Below are positions 29,445 through 41,600 of a stretch of DNA of 59,719 nucleotides, piece by piece (position 1 is the stretch's first letter; each line of letters opens with the position of its first letter). Below the pieces are notes generated by a model, which was not told the origin of the DNA, ran no database searches, and saw only the letters and a program-made list of their open reading frames with translations. The DNA lies in NCBI GenBank assembly GCA_001970955.1, contig MPUH01000375.1, positions 1 to 59,719 on the forward strand. Reading direction: 5' to 3'. Source of the DNA: Stentor coeruleus. Lineage: Eukaryota; Ciliophora; Heterotrichea; Heterotrichida; Stentoridae. The position numbers and the translations under genes were made by a program.

Positions 29445-31538
29445 ATGGAACAAGAAAAAGCTATCCAAGACACTCTTTTAGAATACATAAATATCTCAGC
29501 AAGTAAAAGAATACAGTTTGTCCAGAAAATTATTGGATTTATTGGTGTGATAACGTTCACACTTGAGATGGCAGCTTTCGATGCATTTGAAAACATTCAA
29601 CATAAACTAATAACTCTAAGTTTCTATTTTGCCCCATGGCTCATAAACCAATTTGGTAAAAAGTGGCCATCCTCATTACCTTATTTTTCCTTTATACTTG
29701 GAGAGTTTTATAATATCGGTGTAGTATACATCTGCTATTTTATATTCCCAGAATACTCGACAATTTTCTGTCTTATGGGTCCTTATATTAGTAGCTATTA
29801 TCAAACTTATTTACTTAAAGGTGCTACAATCAGCTTTTTATTCTCAGTGAAACAAACTTTTCTTTGGATTTCACCAGGGCTTTACCTATCTAAAATACCA
29901 AAAGATAATATACCTATGCTTTTAACACATATATTTCTCCTGATCTTATTACAATCGATTTCATATTATTTTGATTACCAAAAAGCTTTGGAGATATGTA
30001 AATCAAAAATTGAGGCTAAAAATTTAAGTACACAAATGTCGCTGATCCTTGAAACAATACCAGATTATATAATGGTGATTTCTAAAAATATGATAAAACT
30101 TTTCGATAACACTTCTTTGGGGGTTCTAATGGGGGACAAAGATCTGGCTGTATTTCTTAAAGAATTTTATTACAAATCGAAATTTGATAGTAAATTAGAA
30201 AAGGATGCTGATTTTTATGAAGACATTAAAAATACCTTCAATTTTCATTTGAATACATCATTTTCATTTGGGATAATTGAATATTCAACAGAGCTTATAG
30301 AATGGAATGGGAAAATAGTCCAATGGGATGAAAGAGAAGCTTTAATCATAAGTGGTCGTAATGTGAAAAAAATTATCAGGCTAGAAAAAGAAAAGGCTGA
30401 AAATGAATATCGTTCAATGTTAGTTAATACAGTTTCCCATGAGCTCAGAACACCAACTAATGCAATAATGACAATCGCAAGCCTTATGAAACAATCAGAA
30501 AGTTTATCTGTAGTAAACAAAGAAAGACTTGATATTATAATAGGATCATGTTCATTTCAAATTTCATTAATAAATGACTTGTTAGACTATGCTCAAATAG
30601 TAGCAGGTTGTTTAAAAATCTGTACAATCCCTTTTGTTCTCTCTCAACTTCTTGATGACTGTATTAATTATATCGAAATACAATTAGGGGATGAAATAAA
30701 GTTTTTTCGAGATTTTAGAAACATACCAGAAATAATAATAACTGATCCAAATCGGCTTAAACAGATTATACTAAACCTTTTAAGCAATGCAAGAAAATTT
30801 ACTCGAAAAGGTAGTATAACTTTAAAAGCAACATATAAATTCCCACAACTGTATATAAAATGTAAAGACACAGGTATAGGTATGCCATCAGAAAAGAAAT
30901 CTAAACTATTCACACTTTTTGGAAAACTTGATGATTCGTCTATAGCTAATCCTCAAGGTGTTGGATTAGGACTTATGATATCAAATATGTTAGTAAAAAA
31001 ACTAGGTGGATCAAATATTATTGTAGATTCATCAATAGGTAAAGGATCAAAATTTAGTTTTAGTATACCAGCAGAACTTCCTGATATTAATATTTGTGAT
31101 ATACCAGATGAAAAAGCTAAAGTTAGCATCCCTTTTTTTTTAGTAAAATCTTTGAGTAATCGAAAAGAAATTTTAGTTGTTGATGATATTTTTTTCAATA
31201 TACAGGTTTATATGCATTTATTCAAAGATGAAGGGATTAAGTGTGAATATGCTTTGAATGGAGAAGAAGCTGTGAATTTGATTAAGAACAAAATTTACTC
31301 GTGTATACTTATGGATTGTGAAATGCCAATACTTGATGGATGGGAGACTACAAAGAAACTTCATGAATTGAAATTGAAAGGGATTATCAAAAAACTCCCT
31401 CCGATAATTGGTGCAACTGCTCATTCTAATTCAGATATCAGGGAAAAATGCTTGTCTTCTGGAATGGATGACTTGATAATAAAGCCATGCGAAAAAGAAG
31501 TTTTGGTTAAGAAAATTTTACATTGGATTCAAGAATAA
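29445..31538 (+). CDS. Hybrid sensor histidine kinase with C-terminal receiver domain
   Basis: 697 aa. The first 190 residues hold about five or six hydrophobic membrane segments (IIGFIGVITFTLEMAAF; VVYICYFIFPEY; TLFLLILLQSISYYF-type helices). The kinase core has the H-box VSHELRTPTNAIM (phosphorylated His332), N-box NLLSNARKFT, G1 KDTGIGM and G2 GVGLGL. The receiver domain starts ILVVDD and has phospho-acceptor LMDCEMP (Asp624), a T/A switch IIGATAHSN and Lys in IIKPCEK. This is His-to-Asp phosphorelay signalling, well known in ciliates. The input domain is membrane-embedded with no obvious extracellular sensor loop, so the stimulus is unknown. Start context is TTATTATAAATAATTT-ATG. A decayed copy of its 5' end lies 50 nt upstream. 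Confidence 0.95.
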   Translation: MEQEKAIQDTLLEYINISASKRIQFVQKIIGFIGVITFTLEMAAFDAFENIQHKLITLSFYFAPWLINQFGKKWPSSLPYFSFILGEFYNIGVVYICYFIFPEYSTIFCLMGPYISSYYQTYLLKGATISFLFSVKQTFLWISPGLYLSKIPKDNIPMLLTHIFLLILLQSISYYFDYQKALEICKSKIEAKNLSTQMSLILETIPDYIMVISKNMIKLFDNTSLGVLMGDKDLAVFLKEFYYKSKFDSKLEKDADFYEDIKNTFNFHLNTSFSFGIIEYSTELIEWNGKIVQWDEREALIISGRNVKKIIRLEKEKAENEYRSMLVNTVSHELRTPTNAIMTIASLMKQSESLSVVNKERLDIIIGSCSFQISLINDLLDYAQIVAGCLKICTIPFVLSQLLDDCINYIEIQLGDEIKFFRDFRNIPEIIITDPNRLKQIILNLLSNARKFTRKGSITLKATYKFPQLYIKCKDTGIGMPSEKKSKLFTLFGKLDDSSIANPQGVGLGLMISNMLVKKLGGSNIIVDSSIGKGSKFSFSIPAELPDINICDIPDEKAKVSIPFFLVKSLSNRKEILVVDDIFFNIQVYMHLFKDEGIKCEYALNGEEAVNLIKNKIYSCILMDCEMPILDGWETTKKLHELKLKGIIKKLPPIIGATAHSNSDIREKCLSSGMDDLIIKPCEKEVLVKKILHWIQE

Positions 31539-32016
31539 ACATAACTTTGGATAGTACATTGAATATAAAATTTAAAATATATTTTAATGCTAATAGTGCT
31601 TTATACTAGGATTTAATTGATTGTTATAAATATTCCTTAATTTACTCAGTTCATATAAATTAAATTTAATCCATGTCAAATTATTTAATATCCTAATCTT
31701 GAAAAACACCAAAATTAAAAATGATTAAACATTCTAAATTTCAATAAAAAAAACTATTACAGATTCTAAACTCTATACAACTCACTCTCAATCATATCCA
31801 AATTAACCAAACCTAAAACACCATAAAAAATCATAGCCTTTTAGCACCCAAAAAAATTTTATACAATAATCCATTTTCCAATATCCAGCATTATCTCTAT
31901 CAAAAACTTTATCTAAAATTTCTACCCAGCAACTATTCATATAAACCTCCCAAATCCCTAATTTCACCCTAACACCCAAATCTGACTATAAATCCTGAAT
32001 TATTATCCTAACTAGC
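31539..32016. other. Convergent intergenic region
   Basis: No gene recognised. The + strand becomes C-rich and G-poor from about 31740 to 31980, meaning G-rich on the PRPP synthetase coding strand downstream of its stop. Confidence 0.5.
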
Positions 32017-33156
32017 TTAGCTATCTCCCTCAAAGCTCTTAGGGTAAAAGAGTTTCTCAAAGCTTTCCTTAAGATGTGCTCTACGAATAGCTTCAGCAAT
32101 CAACAATCCAACTGAAATCTGTTTGATTTTCCCCGATGTAGCACTAGCCTTAGGACTAATACTCGCTATTTCCGTATCCACATTCCCAGGAAGGGGTATT
32201 GTATTCGTTATAATAACTTGATCCAAAGGGCTCTGTTCAATTCTCATCACCGCTTCACGACTAAAAAGTCCATGCGTAGCAAATGCAAAAACTTTCCTAG
32301 CCCCATATTTCTTAAGTACTTCCGCAGCTTGACATAAAGTACCAGCTGTATCAATAATATCATCAACAATAATACAATCACAACCATTAACTTGTCCAAC
32401 CAAATCCATCTGTTCGATTTTCCCAGCTTCTAATCTTTGTTTAATAATCATAGCAAGTCCTGAGTTCCTATCTCCAGAATTCAAAAAGCTTTGAAATTTC
32501 TTAGCTCTATAAACTCCACCTGCATCTGGGGATATGACAACTGGGTTAATCAAATCAATTGTCCTAAAAAAGTTCAAAGCGACAATACTACATTCAAGAT
32601 TATCTACAGGAACACGTGGTCCAAAAAATCCTTGAATTTGTCCGCAATGTAAATCACAGGCAATAACTCTATCAACACCCATTGTTTCAAGAAGTTTAGC
32701 TACATCTGCAGCTGAAATTGGAACTCTACTCATCATTTTCCTATCTTGCCTAGCATAGCCATAATATGGGATTACTGCTGTGATTTTGTTTGCAGAAGAT
32801 CTTCTTAAAGTGGAAACCATAAGGAGAAGTTCCATAAGATGTTCATTTACTGGGGGACATGTTGATTGGATTATGTAGATATCTTTGCCTCGAGAATGAT
32901 CATAAACTTGAAGGTTGATTTCTCCATCAGCAAAACGAGAAACTTTTGCGTTAGCTAAATTGCATCCGAGATATGAAGCTACTTCTCGAGCTAAAGGTCT
33001 GTTGGAATTCCCACTGAAAATTAGGAATCCAGCTTCTTCAGTGTAGCTTGGGGTCTGCTTAGCTTTGCTTCTCCAATATGGGTCACCTTCAAACATATTT
33101 AGTGCTGTACTCCCTGCTAGAAGACAACCCAGAGCTTTTGGCAGGAACTTGAACAT
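32017..33156 (-). CDS. PRPS: Ribose-phosphate pyrophosphokinase (PRPP synthetase)
   Basis: Makes PRPP from ribose 5-phosphate and ATP for purine, pyrimidine, NAD and His/Trp synthesis. Signatures: FSGNSNRPLA near residue 48, VSRFADGEINLQV, IIQSTCPPVNEHLMELL, AVIPYYGYARQDRK (ATP loop), VISPDAGGVYRAK, the PRPP-binding loop VDDIIDTAGTL, and ATHGLFS. The start at 33156 (MFKFLPKALGCLLAGSTALN) is preferred over 33192: CTAATAATTTATTAT abuts it, and the extra residues upstream look random. This gives 379 aa against about 320 in typical enzymes. The roughly 45-residue N-terminal extension is basic then hydrophobic, which could be a mitochondrial presequence. Strong C-rich (upstream) and G-rich (downstream) flanks on the coding strand suggest high expression. 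Confidence 0.95.
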   Translation of the reverse strand: MFKFLPKALGCLLAGSTALNMFEGDPYWRSKAKQTPSYTEEAGFLIFSGNSNRPLAREVASYLGCNLANAKVSRFADGEINLQVYDHSRGKDIYIIQSTCPPVNEHLMELLLMVSTLRRSSANKITAVIPYYGYARQDRKMMSRVPISAADVAKLLETMGVDRVIACDLHCGQIQGFFGPRVPVDNLECSIVALNFFRTIDLINPVVISPDAGGVYRAKKFQSFLNSGDRNSGLAMIIKQRLEAGKIEQMDLVGQVNGCDCIIVDDIIDTAGTLCQAAEVLKKYGARKVFAFATHGLFSREAVMRIEQSPLDQVIITNTIPLPGNVDTEIASISPKASATSGKIKQISVGLLIAEAIRRAHLKESFEKLFYPKSFEGDS

Positions 33157-34397
33157 ATAATAAATTATTAGCCACATGTAGGCATTTGACATAGTTAATT
33201 GAGAATGGATTTTACATTGAGTTTTGAATATTAAGAGTTAGGATACTAGGTTTTTTAAAAGGATTGGAGAGTTAGAGGATTGGAGAGAATTTATGGGTTT
33301 TTAATTCCTTAGGAAATTTAAGATATTTGGAGTTGATGTGGTTTGGGTGATAGAGTTGAGAGTTTTTATTAAGATTTTAGGATAAAGTTCGGGTTGTGAA
33401 GTGGGTGTTGAAGGAGGAGAATTTAATAAGAATTTTTTTTTGGTGAGGATGGCAATGGTTTTGTAGTTTTTTTGGATTTAATAGATAATAGAGTGGATAT
33501 TTTATGTTTGACGAGAAATTTCGTTTGAAAATTTTCGAGTTATCGATAATCATTTTTATACCCTTTTTAGCATTTTATATGAGTATATATTGGGTTTAGA
33601 GATTAACTTTGATGTAATTATTTATTGATGTGGTAAATCAGTAGGAGAATTAGTTATATGGATGGTTGATATGGGATTAATAGGATTATCTTTTTTAAGA
33701 TATTTACTTTAAGTAATTCTGAATTTTGATGGATTATTGTATAATTGATTTTTTCTTTAAGGCAGGGGAAAAAATCATAAGTTACTACCTCTAAAAAAAA
33801 ATTATCAGCAAATGGACTTAATAAAACCTCTAACCCAGCCTCATCCCAAATATTATTTTAGAATAATAAATAATATTATTCGTATGCTAGTTTTAGAGCA
33901 TATATATTACAAAGTTCAATAAAGGTATACACACAAAGCAATTATCGTACTAATCTATTCTATAATTTTGATAAACAAATCATATACAGTTTAATTTGAC
34001 TAATCAAAGCATTATCATTTTATTAAGTAATTGAAAAATTCATGATAAATACTCATATCTTAAACGAAAATATATCAAAGCCAAAGATATCTAATGATCA
34101 CTCAAATCCTTCTATATTCTACAACACCCACCCATAATTACACAATTTCCAAAAAAACCCTTCTTAAAAATTATCATAAAGCCCATTACAACCAAACCCC
34201 ACTTCTTTTACAACCTAAATCCCACACAAATTTAAAACAAATCCTCTCGAATTTTCCATTATTCCCAATACAAAAGTTTAATATACCAAAACTATCAAAC
34301 TTTCCTAAAAACACTATTAATCATCATCTTCCATCCAGTCTTATCAAATATTCTAATCTCATCATATCTTAAAAATACACATCATCTTCTAATAAAT
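33157..34397. other. Divergent intergenic region (PRPS / m-AAA protease)
   Basis: No gene accepted. The + strand is G-rich near PRPS (33190-33480) and C-rich, G-poor near the protease (34100-34380). The switch is in the middle, as expected for two divergent promoters. An open frame at 34094-34372 is explained by the C-rich composition. Confidence 0.55.
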
Positions 34398-36638
34398 ATG
34401 TTTAGGAGAGTCCTTATAAGATCCTCTCAGATCTTAAGCCGGCAATTTGCATCAAATCAGAAACCACCATCAGGTTTTGAAAAATTTTTCAAGAAGCAGG
34501 AAGGAGAACAGACTTCTTCTAAAGCCCCAAATGTTCCTCCTGACTATAAGCTTGATGATCCAAAGAAGCCAAAAGTTGATCTAAATGAAGCTCCTAAAGA
34601 AGATGCATCTTCAAAGCCACCAGAACCTGAAGCAGGAAAACCTAAAGAAACTAAAGTTAAAGATGAGGAGCATAAGGAAGAGCGTCCAAAGGAAGAAAAA
34701 ATGAAAGATGATGGGAAAAAAAAGAAAAAGCATGACCACAACAACAAACCAGATAAGCCAAACCCAAATTTATTTATAGCAGCAGGTTCTTTATTATTAG
34801 CTATCGGCCTATTACCATATATTACTAAAAACAGCAAGATGATTACAGTCCAGCAACTAATGACAGAATACATCGGCCCAAATAAAGTTAAAAAACTAGT
34901 CTTTGAAGTTCCAAAAGCCCAAAACTCAAATGCCCTAACTCAAATCTACGTCAAAAATAGTAATAATGAAACCTTAGCCGCTTTAAAAATACCTGATATC
35001 CCCCATTTTCTCCAAAGTTTACATGATGAACAGTTAAGATTAGGTCGTACACCAGAAGAATATATAGAAATTGAATATTCTGAAATGTCTGAACCTATAC
35101 CGGCATCAGTAATTTTTAATGGGATTATAAACATTGCAATTTTTTATGGGCTTTATAGTATTACAAGATCAATGCTTGGTAAAGGGGGTAATCAGGGAGG
35201 TGGGCCATTTAAAGATATATTCAATTTTAACAAGTCAAATTTCAAAGTTTATGGAGTTGATAAGAAAATGAATGTAAGTTTCAAAGATGTTGCTGGCCAA
35301 GGACAAGCTAAAAAGGAAATAACTGAGTTTGTTGAATTCTTGAAAAACCCAGAAAAGTTTAAAAGACTAGGAGCTAGGATGCCTAGAGGAGCTTTACTTG
35401 TTGGACCACCTGGTACTGGTAAAACCCTTTTGGCAAAAGCTTCAGCAGGTGAAGCTGGGGTACCATTTTTTTCTATATCAGGATCAGAATTTGTTGAAAT
35501 GTTTGTTGGTGTTGGAGCTTCAAGAGTTAGAGATTTGTTTAAACAAGCTAGGGAAAAAGCTCCTTCTATAGTATTTATTGATGAAATCGATGCTGTTGGG
35601 AAAAAAAGAGATGATTCTAAGTTTAGGAATGATGAAAGAGATACAACATTAAATCAGTTGTTAGTTGAAATGGATGGATTTGGTACTGATACTTATGTTA
35701 TTGTTATGGCTGCGACAAATAGACAAGATACTTTAGATAGTGCTTTACTTAGACCAGGAAGATTTGATAGGATTGTTGAGGTTACGCTACCAGATATTGA
35801 AGGAAGACAAGAGATTCTTAAGGTTCATTTGAACCCTTTGAAGTTACATAAGGATTTTAGTATGGATGAATGCTCGAAAAGAGTTGCAGCGCTTACACCT
35901 GGGTTTAGTGGGGCTGATCTTGCACAATTATGTAATGAGGCTGCGATATTAGCTGCGAGAAAGGATAAAGAGTTTGTGGATAGAGATGATTTTGAGTCGG
36001 CTTCTGAGAAGGTTATGCTTGGGGTTGAGAGCTCAAAGAAACTTAGTGTGAGAGAAAAAAAAATTGTTTCGTATCATGAGTCAGGTCATGCTGTTGCAGG
36101 ATGGTTTTTGGAAGGAGCTGATCCTGTACTTAAAGTGTCTGTATTGCCTAGAAGCAAAGGTGCTCTTGGATTTGCCCAAAACATGCCAAAGGAAACACCA
36201 TTGCATACTGAACAAGACTTCCTTGATAAGATATGTATGATTTTAGGAGGTAGGGTTGCAGAACAAATATTCTTTGGCTCTGTAACTAATGGCGCTTCAG
36301 ATGATTTGAAAAAAGCAACACAATTAGCTCAAGCCCTTGTTGAAAATTTTGGCATGAGTCAGAAAGCAGGACTTGTTTCTTATGATTTACGTGATCGTTT
36401 TTATAGTGAAGCTACTAAAGATATTTTAGAAAGCGAAGTTAGGAGGATTATAAATGATAGTTTAGAGAGGACAAAAATTATTCTTACTGAGAAAAAAGAC
36501 CTTCTTATTAAACTAGCTGAAAGATTGATAGAGAAGGAAATGGTAGTACATAAGGATTTGGTTGAAATTTTAGGACAAAGACCATTTGAACAATCAGATG
36601 AGTACAAGAAATTCATTAGTGAACAAGAAAGTAAGTAG
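34398..36638 (+). CDS. AFG3L2: Mitochondrial m-AAA protease (FtsH/AFG3L2/Yta12 family)
   Basis: 746 aa. The N-terminus [20 protein letters not shown] is a typical mitochondrial presequence, followed by a Lys/Glu/Pro-rich linker. TM1 ([18 protein letters not shown], about 134-152) and TM2 (about 234-255) flank an intermembrane-space domain, the m-AAA topology with active sites in the matrix. The AAA module has Walker A GPPGTGKT (Gly336), Walker B IVFIDEID (Asp395, Glu396), the pore motif [10 protein letters not shown] and SRH residues [10 protein letters not shown]. The metalloprotease motif HESGH (His560, Glu561, His564) binds Zn. It performs inner-membrane protein quality control and maturation of mitochondrial proteins. 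CTAATAAAT abuts the ATG. Stop is TAG. Confidence 0.96.
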   Translation: MFRRVLIRSSQILSRQFASNQKPPSGFEKFFKKQEGEQTSSKAPNVPPDYKLDDPKKPKVDLNEAPKEDASSKPPEPEAGKPKETKVKDEEHKEERPKEEKMKDDGKKKKKHDHNNKPDKPNPNLFIAAGSLLLAIGLLPYITKNSKMITVQQLMTEYIGPNKVKKLVFEVPKAQNSNALTQIYVKNSNNETLAALKIPDIPHFLQSLHDEQLRLGRTPEEYIEIEYSEMSEPIPASVIFNGIINIAIFYGLYSITRSMLGKGGNQGGGPFKDIFNFNKSNFKVYGVDKKMNVSFKDVAGQGQAKKEITEFVEFLKNPEKFKRLGARMPRGALLVGPPGTGKTLLAKASAGEAGVPFFSISGSEFVEMFVGVGASRVRDLFKQAREKAPSIVFIDEIDAVGKKRDDSKFRNDERDTTLNQLLVEMDGFGTDTYVIVMAATNRQDTLDSALLRPGRFDRIVEVTLPDIEGRQEILKVHLNPLKLHKDFSMDECSKRVAALTPGFSGADLAQLCNEAAILAARKDKEFVDRDDFESASEKVMLGVESSKKLSVREKKIVSYHESGHAVAGWFLEGADPVLKVSVLPRSKGALGFAQNMPKETPLHTEQDFLDKICMILGGRVAEQIFFGSVTNGASDDLKKATQLAQALVENFGMSQKAGLVSYDLRDRFYSEATKDILESEVRRIINDSLERTKIILTEKKDLLIKLAERLIEKEMVVHKDLVEILGQRPFEQSDEYKKFISEQESK

Positions 36639-36644
36639 TTAAAA

Positions 36645-37089
36645 TTTATTTTTAGGTATCTTGGAACTTAAATTGTTTTGTATGAGAATTCTTTAAGGGT
36701 TTATGTTTAACTACGCCCATATTTTCCAAAATCCATAGATTCAAAGTTAATACAATATCCAGCCATATACAACATACTTTATAAGTTGTAATAAATCAGC
36801 ACATAAATTACCCAAAAACTAAATAATTCTAAACTCCACCAAGGGGGGGTATTTAAACTTATAATTTNTTTATTTTTAGGTATCTTGGAACTTAAATTGT
36901 TTTGTATGAGAATTCTTTAAGGGTTTATGTTTGACTACGCCCATATTTTCCAAAATCCATAGATTCAAAGTTAATACAATATCCAGCCATATACAACATA
37001 CTTTATAAGTTGCAATAAATCAGCACATAAATTACTCAAAAACTAAATAATTCTAAACTCCACCAAGGGGGGTATTTAAACTTATAATT
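36645..37089. repeat. About 223-nt near-identical direct duplication around a single N
   Basis: Bases 36645-36867 recur at 36869-37089, with N at 36868. There are a few differences: TTTAACTACG against TTTGACTACG, GTTGTAATAA against GTTGCAATAA, ACCCAAAAA against ACTCAAAAA, and seven against six G in a run. These fit two alleles placed end to end by the assembler. Without it, the gap between the protease stop and the next gene is about 350 nt. Confidence 0.88.
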
Positions 37090-37210
37090 CCCTGTTTCTT
37101 GTGGGGAGAAACACTCTTTATATATAAATTCTAAATCAACTCCTCTTCCATTATTAAACTTCATGATATGCTCTAAAGAAAAAAAACTCTAAAACTTTAG
37201 GTTTATAAAA

Positions 37211-37675
37211 ATGTCTAAATACGACAGATACCACTCCAGGTATTCAAAGCACAGTAGTTCTAAATATAAAGTTATTTTTGATTCTAATGATGCTGATCGT
37301 AGAGGTAGTCGATCTAGATCAAGATATCGTTCCCCATCCCCACAATTATTACAAGCTATATTAGATGGGCATGTATCTGAAAATTTAGATGTTTTGAATA
37401 AGAATTTTAAATCTACTGTTGAGAATTTTAAAGTTACTAGTGAGACTATACGTGATCCTTTTGATTTCACGGTACTTCCTCTTTTAACACCTGTGAATGA
37501 TGTTTCAGAGCTTATTGAGTCTTCAAGAAGGCTTAGAAGGCAGAGTAAAGAGGTTAATTTCGCCCTTTCTGATGCAAAGCTTAATCTTATGCTTGCGAAG
37601 TTGAAAGCTAATGAGTGTGATTTGAGGCTTGCGGCAATAAAATCACAGCTAGCGTCTTATTCTAAGGCTCCTTAA
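37211..37675 (+). CDS. SR-like N-terminus protein, 154 aa, function unknown
   Basis: Residues 2-55 are Ser/Arg/Tyr/Lys-rich (SKYDRYHSRYSKHSSSKYK; RRGSRSRSRYRSPSP), resembling SR splicing-factor tails. The rest is helical and hydrophilic (LQAILDGHVSENLDVLNKNF; SSRRLRRQSKEVNFALSDAK). It ends in ANECDLRLAAIKSQLASYSK, a likely coiled coil. No RRM or zinc knuckle is present. An RNA-processing link is only suggested by the RS segment. TAGGTTTATAAAA abuts the ATG. Convergent with the ODF3-type gene. Confidence 0.7.
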   Translation: MSKYDRYHSRYSKHSSSKYKVIFDSNDADRRGSRSRSRYRSPSPQLLQAILDGHVSENLDVLNKNFKSTVENFKVTSETIRDPFDFTVLPLLTPVNDVSELIESSRRLRRQSKEVNFALSDAKLNLMLAKLKANECDLRLAAIKSQLASYSKAP

Positions 37676-37839
37676 TCATTTGATATGTTCATTGTCAGTA
37701 GTATTTGTTGATATTGTATGAAAATAGTAATAAAATATGGATAGAGTTGATTATTTTTAGGATTTATGCTATTATTTACCTAATAACTATATTCATATTT
37801 AACATAAACATATTTAATTACTTAATATCCTTAAATACT

Positions 37840-38439
37840 TTATTTTAAACCATGACTCTGCAATAATTGCACAGAGTTATGGCTGATTTTAGGGAACAAT
37901 TGAGGAATTTTATAAGCACCAGGGCCAGGAACTTCTGGGTTTTTAGACATGACAACTTTTTTTCCATATCCAAATCCTACCCCTTTATAATTGCTTTTAA
38001 GAACATAATTAAAATTTGGATTGTAATTACAAGCACAAGGACTTGTTTCAATTTTCTTAGCAATTGGTCTTGGAATAATCGAGTATTTTGGTGATGAATC
38101 AAAAGAAAATACTGAATAAGTTCCAGGTCCTGGGATTGTGTTTGAAAATGGTTTAAGACGTTCATCTAAACCAGAGCGGCTTATGGCAAGTCCTATTTTT
38201 GTTTTGGTTTTTGGATTATAACTGTCTGGAGAAGGGGTATTTGTTTGGCAAATAAGCTCAGATCGCTTACCAAAACCAAAAGATGTTGACCTTTTACTAA
38301 ATGCTGAAGGGATATTGTAGAAATCAACAGACTTTTCTTTGGCTTTAACTTTGAATCTGTTAGATTTTGGGAAACTGAATGAGATGTTTGTACTTAGAAA
38401 ACTTTGCTGCAGTTTAGATTTTTTATGCAAATCAACCAT
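37840..38439 (-). CDS. ODF3/SHIPPO-type protein with Pro-Gly-rich (STPGR) repeats
   Basis: 199 aa with the sperm-tail PG-rich repeat pattern: NTPSPDSYNP, IPGPGTYSVF, SPCACNYNPNF and VPGPGAYKIP, spaced about 30-40 residues, interleaved with basic FGFGKR / VGFGYGKK motifs. Proteins of this family (ODF3, CIMAP) line the inside of ciliary doublet microtubules or coat axonemal fibres. A length of about 200 aa is typical for a short member. ATATAAATCAAC precedes the ATG. It is an axonemal or cortical microtubule protein by inference. Confidence 0.82.
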   Translation of the reverse strand: MVDLHKKSKLQQSFLSTNISFSFPKSNRFKVKAKEKSVDFYNIPSAFSKRSTSFGFGKRSELICQTNTPSPDSYNPKTKTKIGLAISRSGLDERLKPFSNTIPGPGTYSVFSFDSSPKYSIIPRPIAKKIETSPCACNYNPNFNYVLKSNYKGVGFGYGKKVVMSKNPEVPGPGAYKIPQLFPKISHNSVQLLQSHGLK

Positions 38440-38650
38440 GTTGATTTATATTTTTTTGAAAAGAAACAGATGAAGTTTTTTGATTAGAGGGAAATTAGGA
38501 AGATGATATTTATAAGATGTTTGAAAGAATATTGTGTAGTAGTGATATTGGAAAATAAAGTATTTTTGTATATAAATTGTGGGATTTAAAGGTTTAGAGA
38601 TATACTTTTTTATTATTTCTAATATTTAATAAAAATTATTTGTCAAAATA

Positions 38651-41600
38651 TTAAACGATTTGTTCACGCATTCTTGAGTTAAGGAATAATATAAAAGGAC
38701 CCATTCTTAAAGTTCCAATACCTTTGATTTCACGTTTAGCTTCAGAATTTGCCGTACGCTTAATATCGATAAAGTCTTTGTTTGATAATGTAAAATTACC
38801 TATTAAATCTTTAGTTTTGCCAGCATAAAAAATAACTTCAAATTTCCATCCTTGGACCTTATCGTGACTATAATGTAAAAATAAATCACGTTTAATATCT
38901 TTACCAAAAGCGAAAGCTAGAGTTTCAATAACCCCATAAGACTCAAGATCACAAATCTTTATATCCCCAACAATATCATGATTTATATCTCCAGGCATAT
39001 CTTGTAATTTTCTTGATTTTAAAACACTTTGATGTTTTTTCTCTAATTTGAAATAAGCCATATCTTTCATTTCTTTCTCAGTTGGGTTAAGGTTTGTGCG
39101 GAAAAATGTAACATTTTCGATACATAGTTTTAAATCTGATTCTTTTTCTTCAAGATAAATGAGGAAGTTTTGAAGAGCTGATTTTATTATATGAGCCCCT
39201 TCACTGAGTTTTTTAAGGTATTGTCGTTGTGAGTGTCTCTCGCTAATCCGTTTAGATAATTCAAAAAGTAAATATTCAATAGTTAAATTTCTGGCAATTA
39301 AGTCATTAACACGTTCATCTGATATTCTTAAATCATGTAAAAGTCTAAAATTAGGATTCGGTCCCTAAATAAATCCTACATTCGTCATCAACTCACAAAC
39401 TTTCTTCAAACTTTCCGACAACTCCTCAAGACTTGAAGCTGAAAACTTAGGTATTTTCCTTGAAGCCCTTTCAATACACTCAACAAATCCAGTATCATCA
39501 TTCCTTAAAATCTTAACAATAGTCTCTTGAAAATCTCCAATAATAGCCAAACTCTTTGGCATAGGTACAGAACATGATGAGCATATAGTAACATCTCCTT
39601 GATCATACAAAAAATTATTGTTTATTTTCAAATTTACCTTATAATTTTCAACCGTATGTATAACCTCAGAACCAATTTCCCCAATTTGTTCCAAAAGTTC
39701 ATAAGCAGCATCTCTTCCTTTAAAAAGCTCAATATTTTTCCTATATTTTATAAACATAACAACAGTAGAAACTAAATCATTTACAGGAAAATGGATAATA
39801 TTTGGTTGTGGATTTAAATGAGATAAGAATATTGATACAACTAAATCAACACCTGATGAATCTTCTACATCTAAACAACTTTCTAATGATTGTTGTAAGG
39901 ATTCATTTGAAAACTGAATAAAATTGTTTAGGTGGGAGTAATGATCACCTATAAAATGAGAATTTTGGATTACTTTTTTTATTATGTCGGCTAGGTTACC
40001 GATTAAAGCACGTTCTTCGTTTGTTATGTTTTTTTTGTGTAAACCTTCGTTTTCTGGAGCGATTATAACTGGGACCATTAGTTGGACTATAAGGAGATGA
40101 AGAAGGGCACGATGAAATTTTTTTTTTAATGGCTCTTGGGTTGATTCTTTTAGCCAAGCTTTATTAACCATTTTGTTGAATGCATGCTTGAGGAGGATTT
40201 TTATAGTGTTTGGAAGAGTCCCGGGGAAAGCTTTGAAGGAATCTATAAAGAGCCCAACAGCACGGATAACATAAGTTATGCCATCTTCAAAATCCTGTCT
40301 AGCTTTCCTATCTTTAAGTATGCTTTGTGCACTTCCAATCGATTTTTTTTTAGCAACTTTTGCAATATCAGCTGGATTAATAGCAAATCCTGAAACACCA
40401 ACAGCTTCAATCATCCCCATAGTCTCATTTATAGCCTTAGAAAGTATTTTAAAATACAACTCACTCCCATATTCTCTACTAAAAAATGTTAAAAGGAATT
40501 CAGCTGAAGGACAAGTGCTTGTTGTAAAAAGTTCTTCAATTTTTGTAGCATTTTCAATTTCTCTAGATATAACTTCTTTACATAACGCAAGATAAAGAAG
40601 AAGTTCACGTGATTTATCAGGATTAGAAGAGAAATTTGAATAAAGGATTCGGATACTTTTTATAAGGACTGGAAGATCTTTAGCTCCACGTTGCTGCATT
40701 GTTGATACAAGGCGGGATATATAACAAGGTTGTTGCTGAAGAATCCATAATAATTTTTCAAGTTGAGGTAATTTAGATGCAATATAAGCAGGGACTAATA
40801 CTTTTAAATAATCTCTTTGTGGAAGTTTCAACTCAAAACTTCTTTGTAAAATCCTCCCTTCAAACTCATTAACCAAAGCTAAACATCTATCTTCCCAAGC
40901 TTTACACTGTCCTAAACTTCTTAATATATCATTAAACCTTCCTATCATAAACTCTTCATTTTTCCTAATTTCATCAATAATACAATCATGTGACTCATTT
41001 TGCAATATCATCATCATCTCTTTATAACTTGTAATTCTCACTCCAGTTTCTAACTGTGACAAAATCATATCTAAAGCATTAGCCTCTTCTTCTAAATTAT
41101 TCCCATCACTTTTATCACTAAGTGTAATCCACCTTGTCTGTAATAATTTAGGTGTTTTAACATTAACTGAAGATCCAAACCCAAGTCTTCCCCCACTTCC
41201 ACATCCCCAGCAATAAATTTCCCCTGCTTGTGTTAAAGCTAAATTATGATTGATTCTACAAGATAATGAAGCTATACTATTTGGCAAATCAAGTTTATAT
41301 GGAATTTTACCAGATTCAGATTCAGTACCATTACCAAGTTTCCCATATTTATTAATTCCCCAAGAATAAGTATCTCCATCAATAGTTACAGCTAAAGAAT
41401 GGTCTTCACCAGCACATACAATATCGAATTTCATACCAAAAAAAAACTGAAGAAACTTAGGTTCATTTTCTTCATAATTATTAAGCAAAAGTTCTTTTTT
41501 CCCCATCCCATAAAGTTCTCCATCAGTATCTATCATTAAAGTATGATAAGATCCACATGAGACTATTTTATAACGACGAACTACTTTACTGTGAATACGT

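Noticed and set aside
33157..33192. Upstream start for PRPP synthetase
   Set aside because: CTAATAATTTATTAT directly precedes the Met at 33156, and the 12 extra residues add nothing recognisable.
34094..34372. 92-aa forward ORF upstream of the m-AAA protease
   Set aside because: Its Thr/Pro/Asn/Lys/Leu-rich translation follows from the C-rich, G-poor upstream composition. It has no start element or domain.
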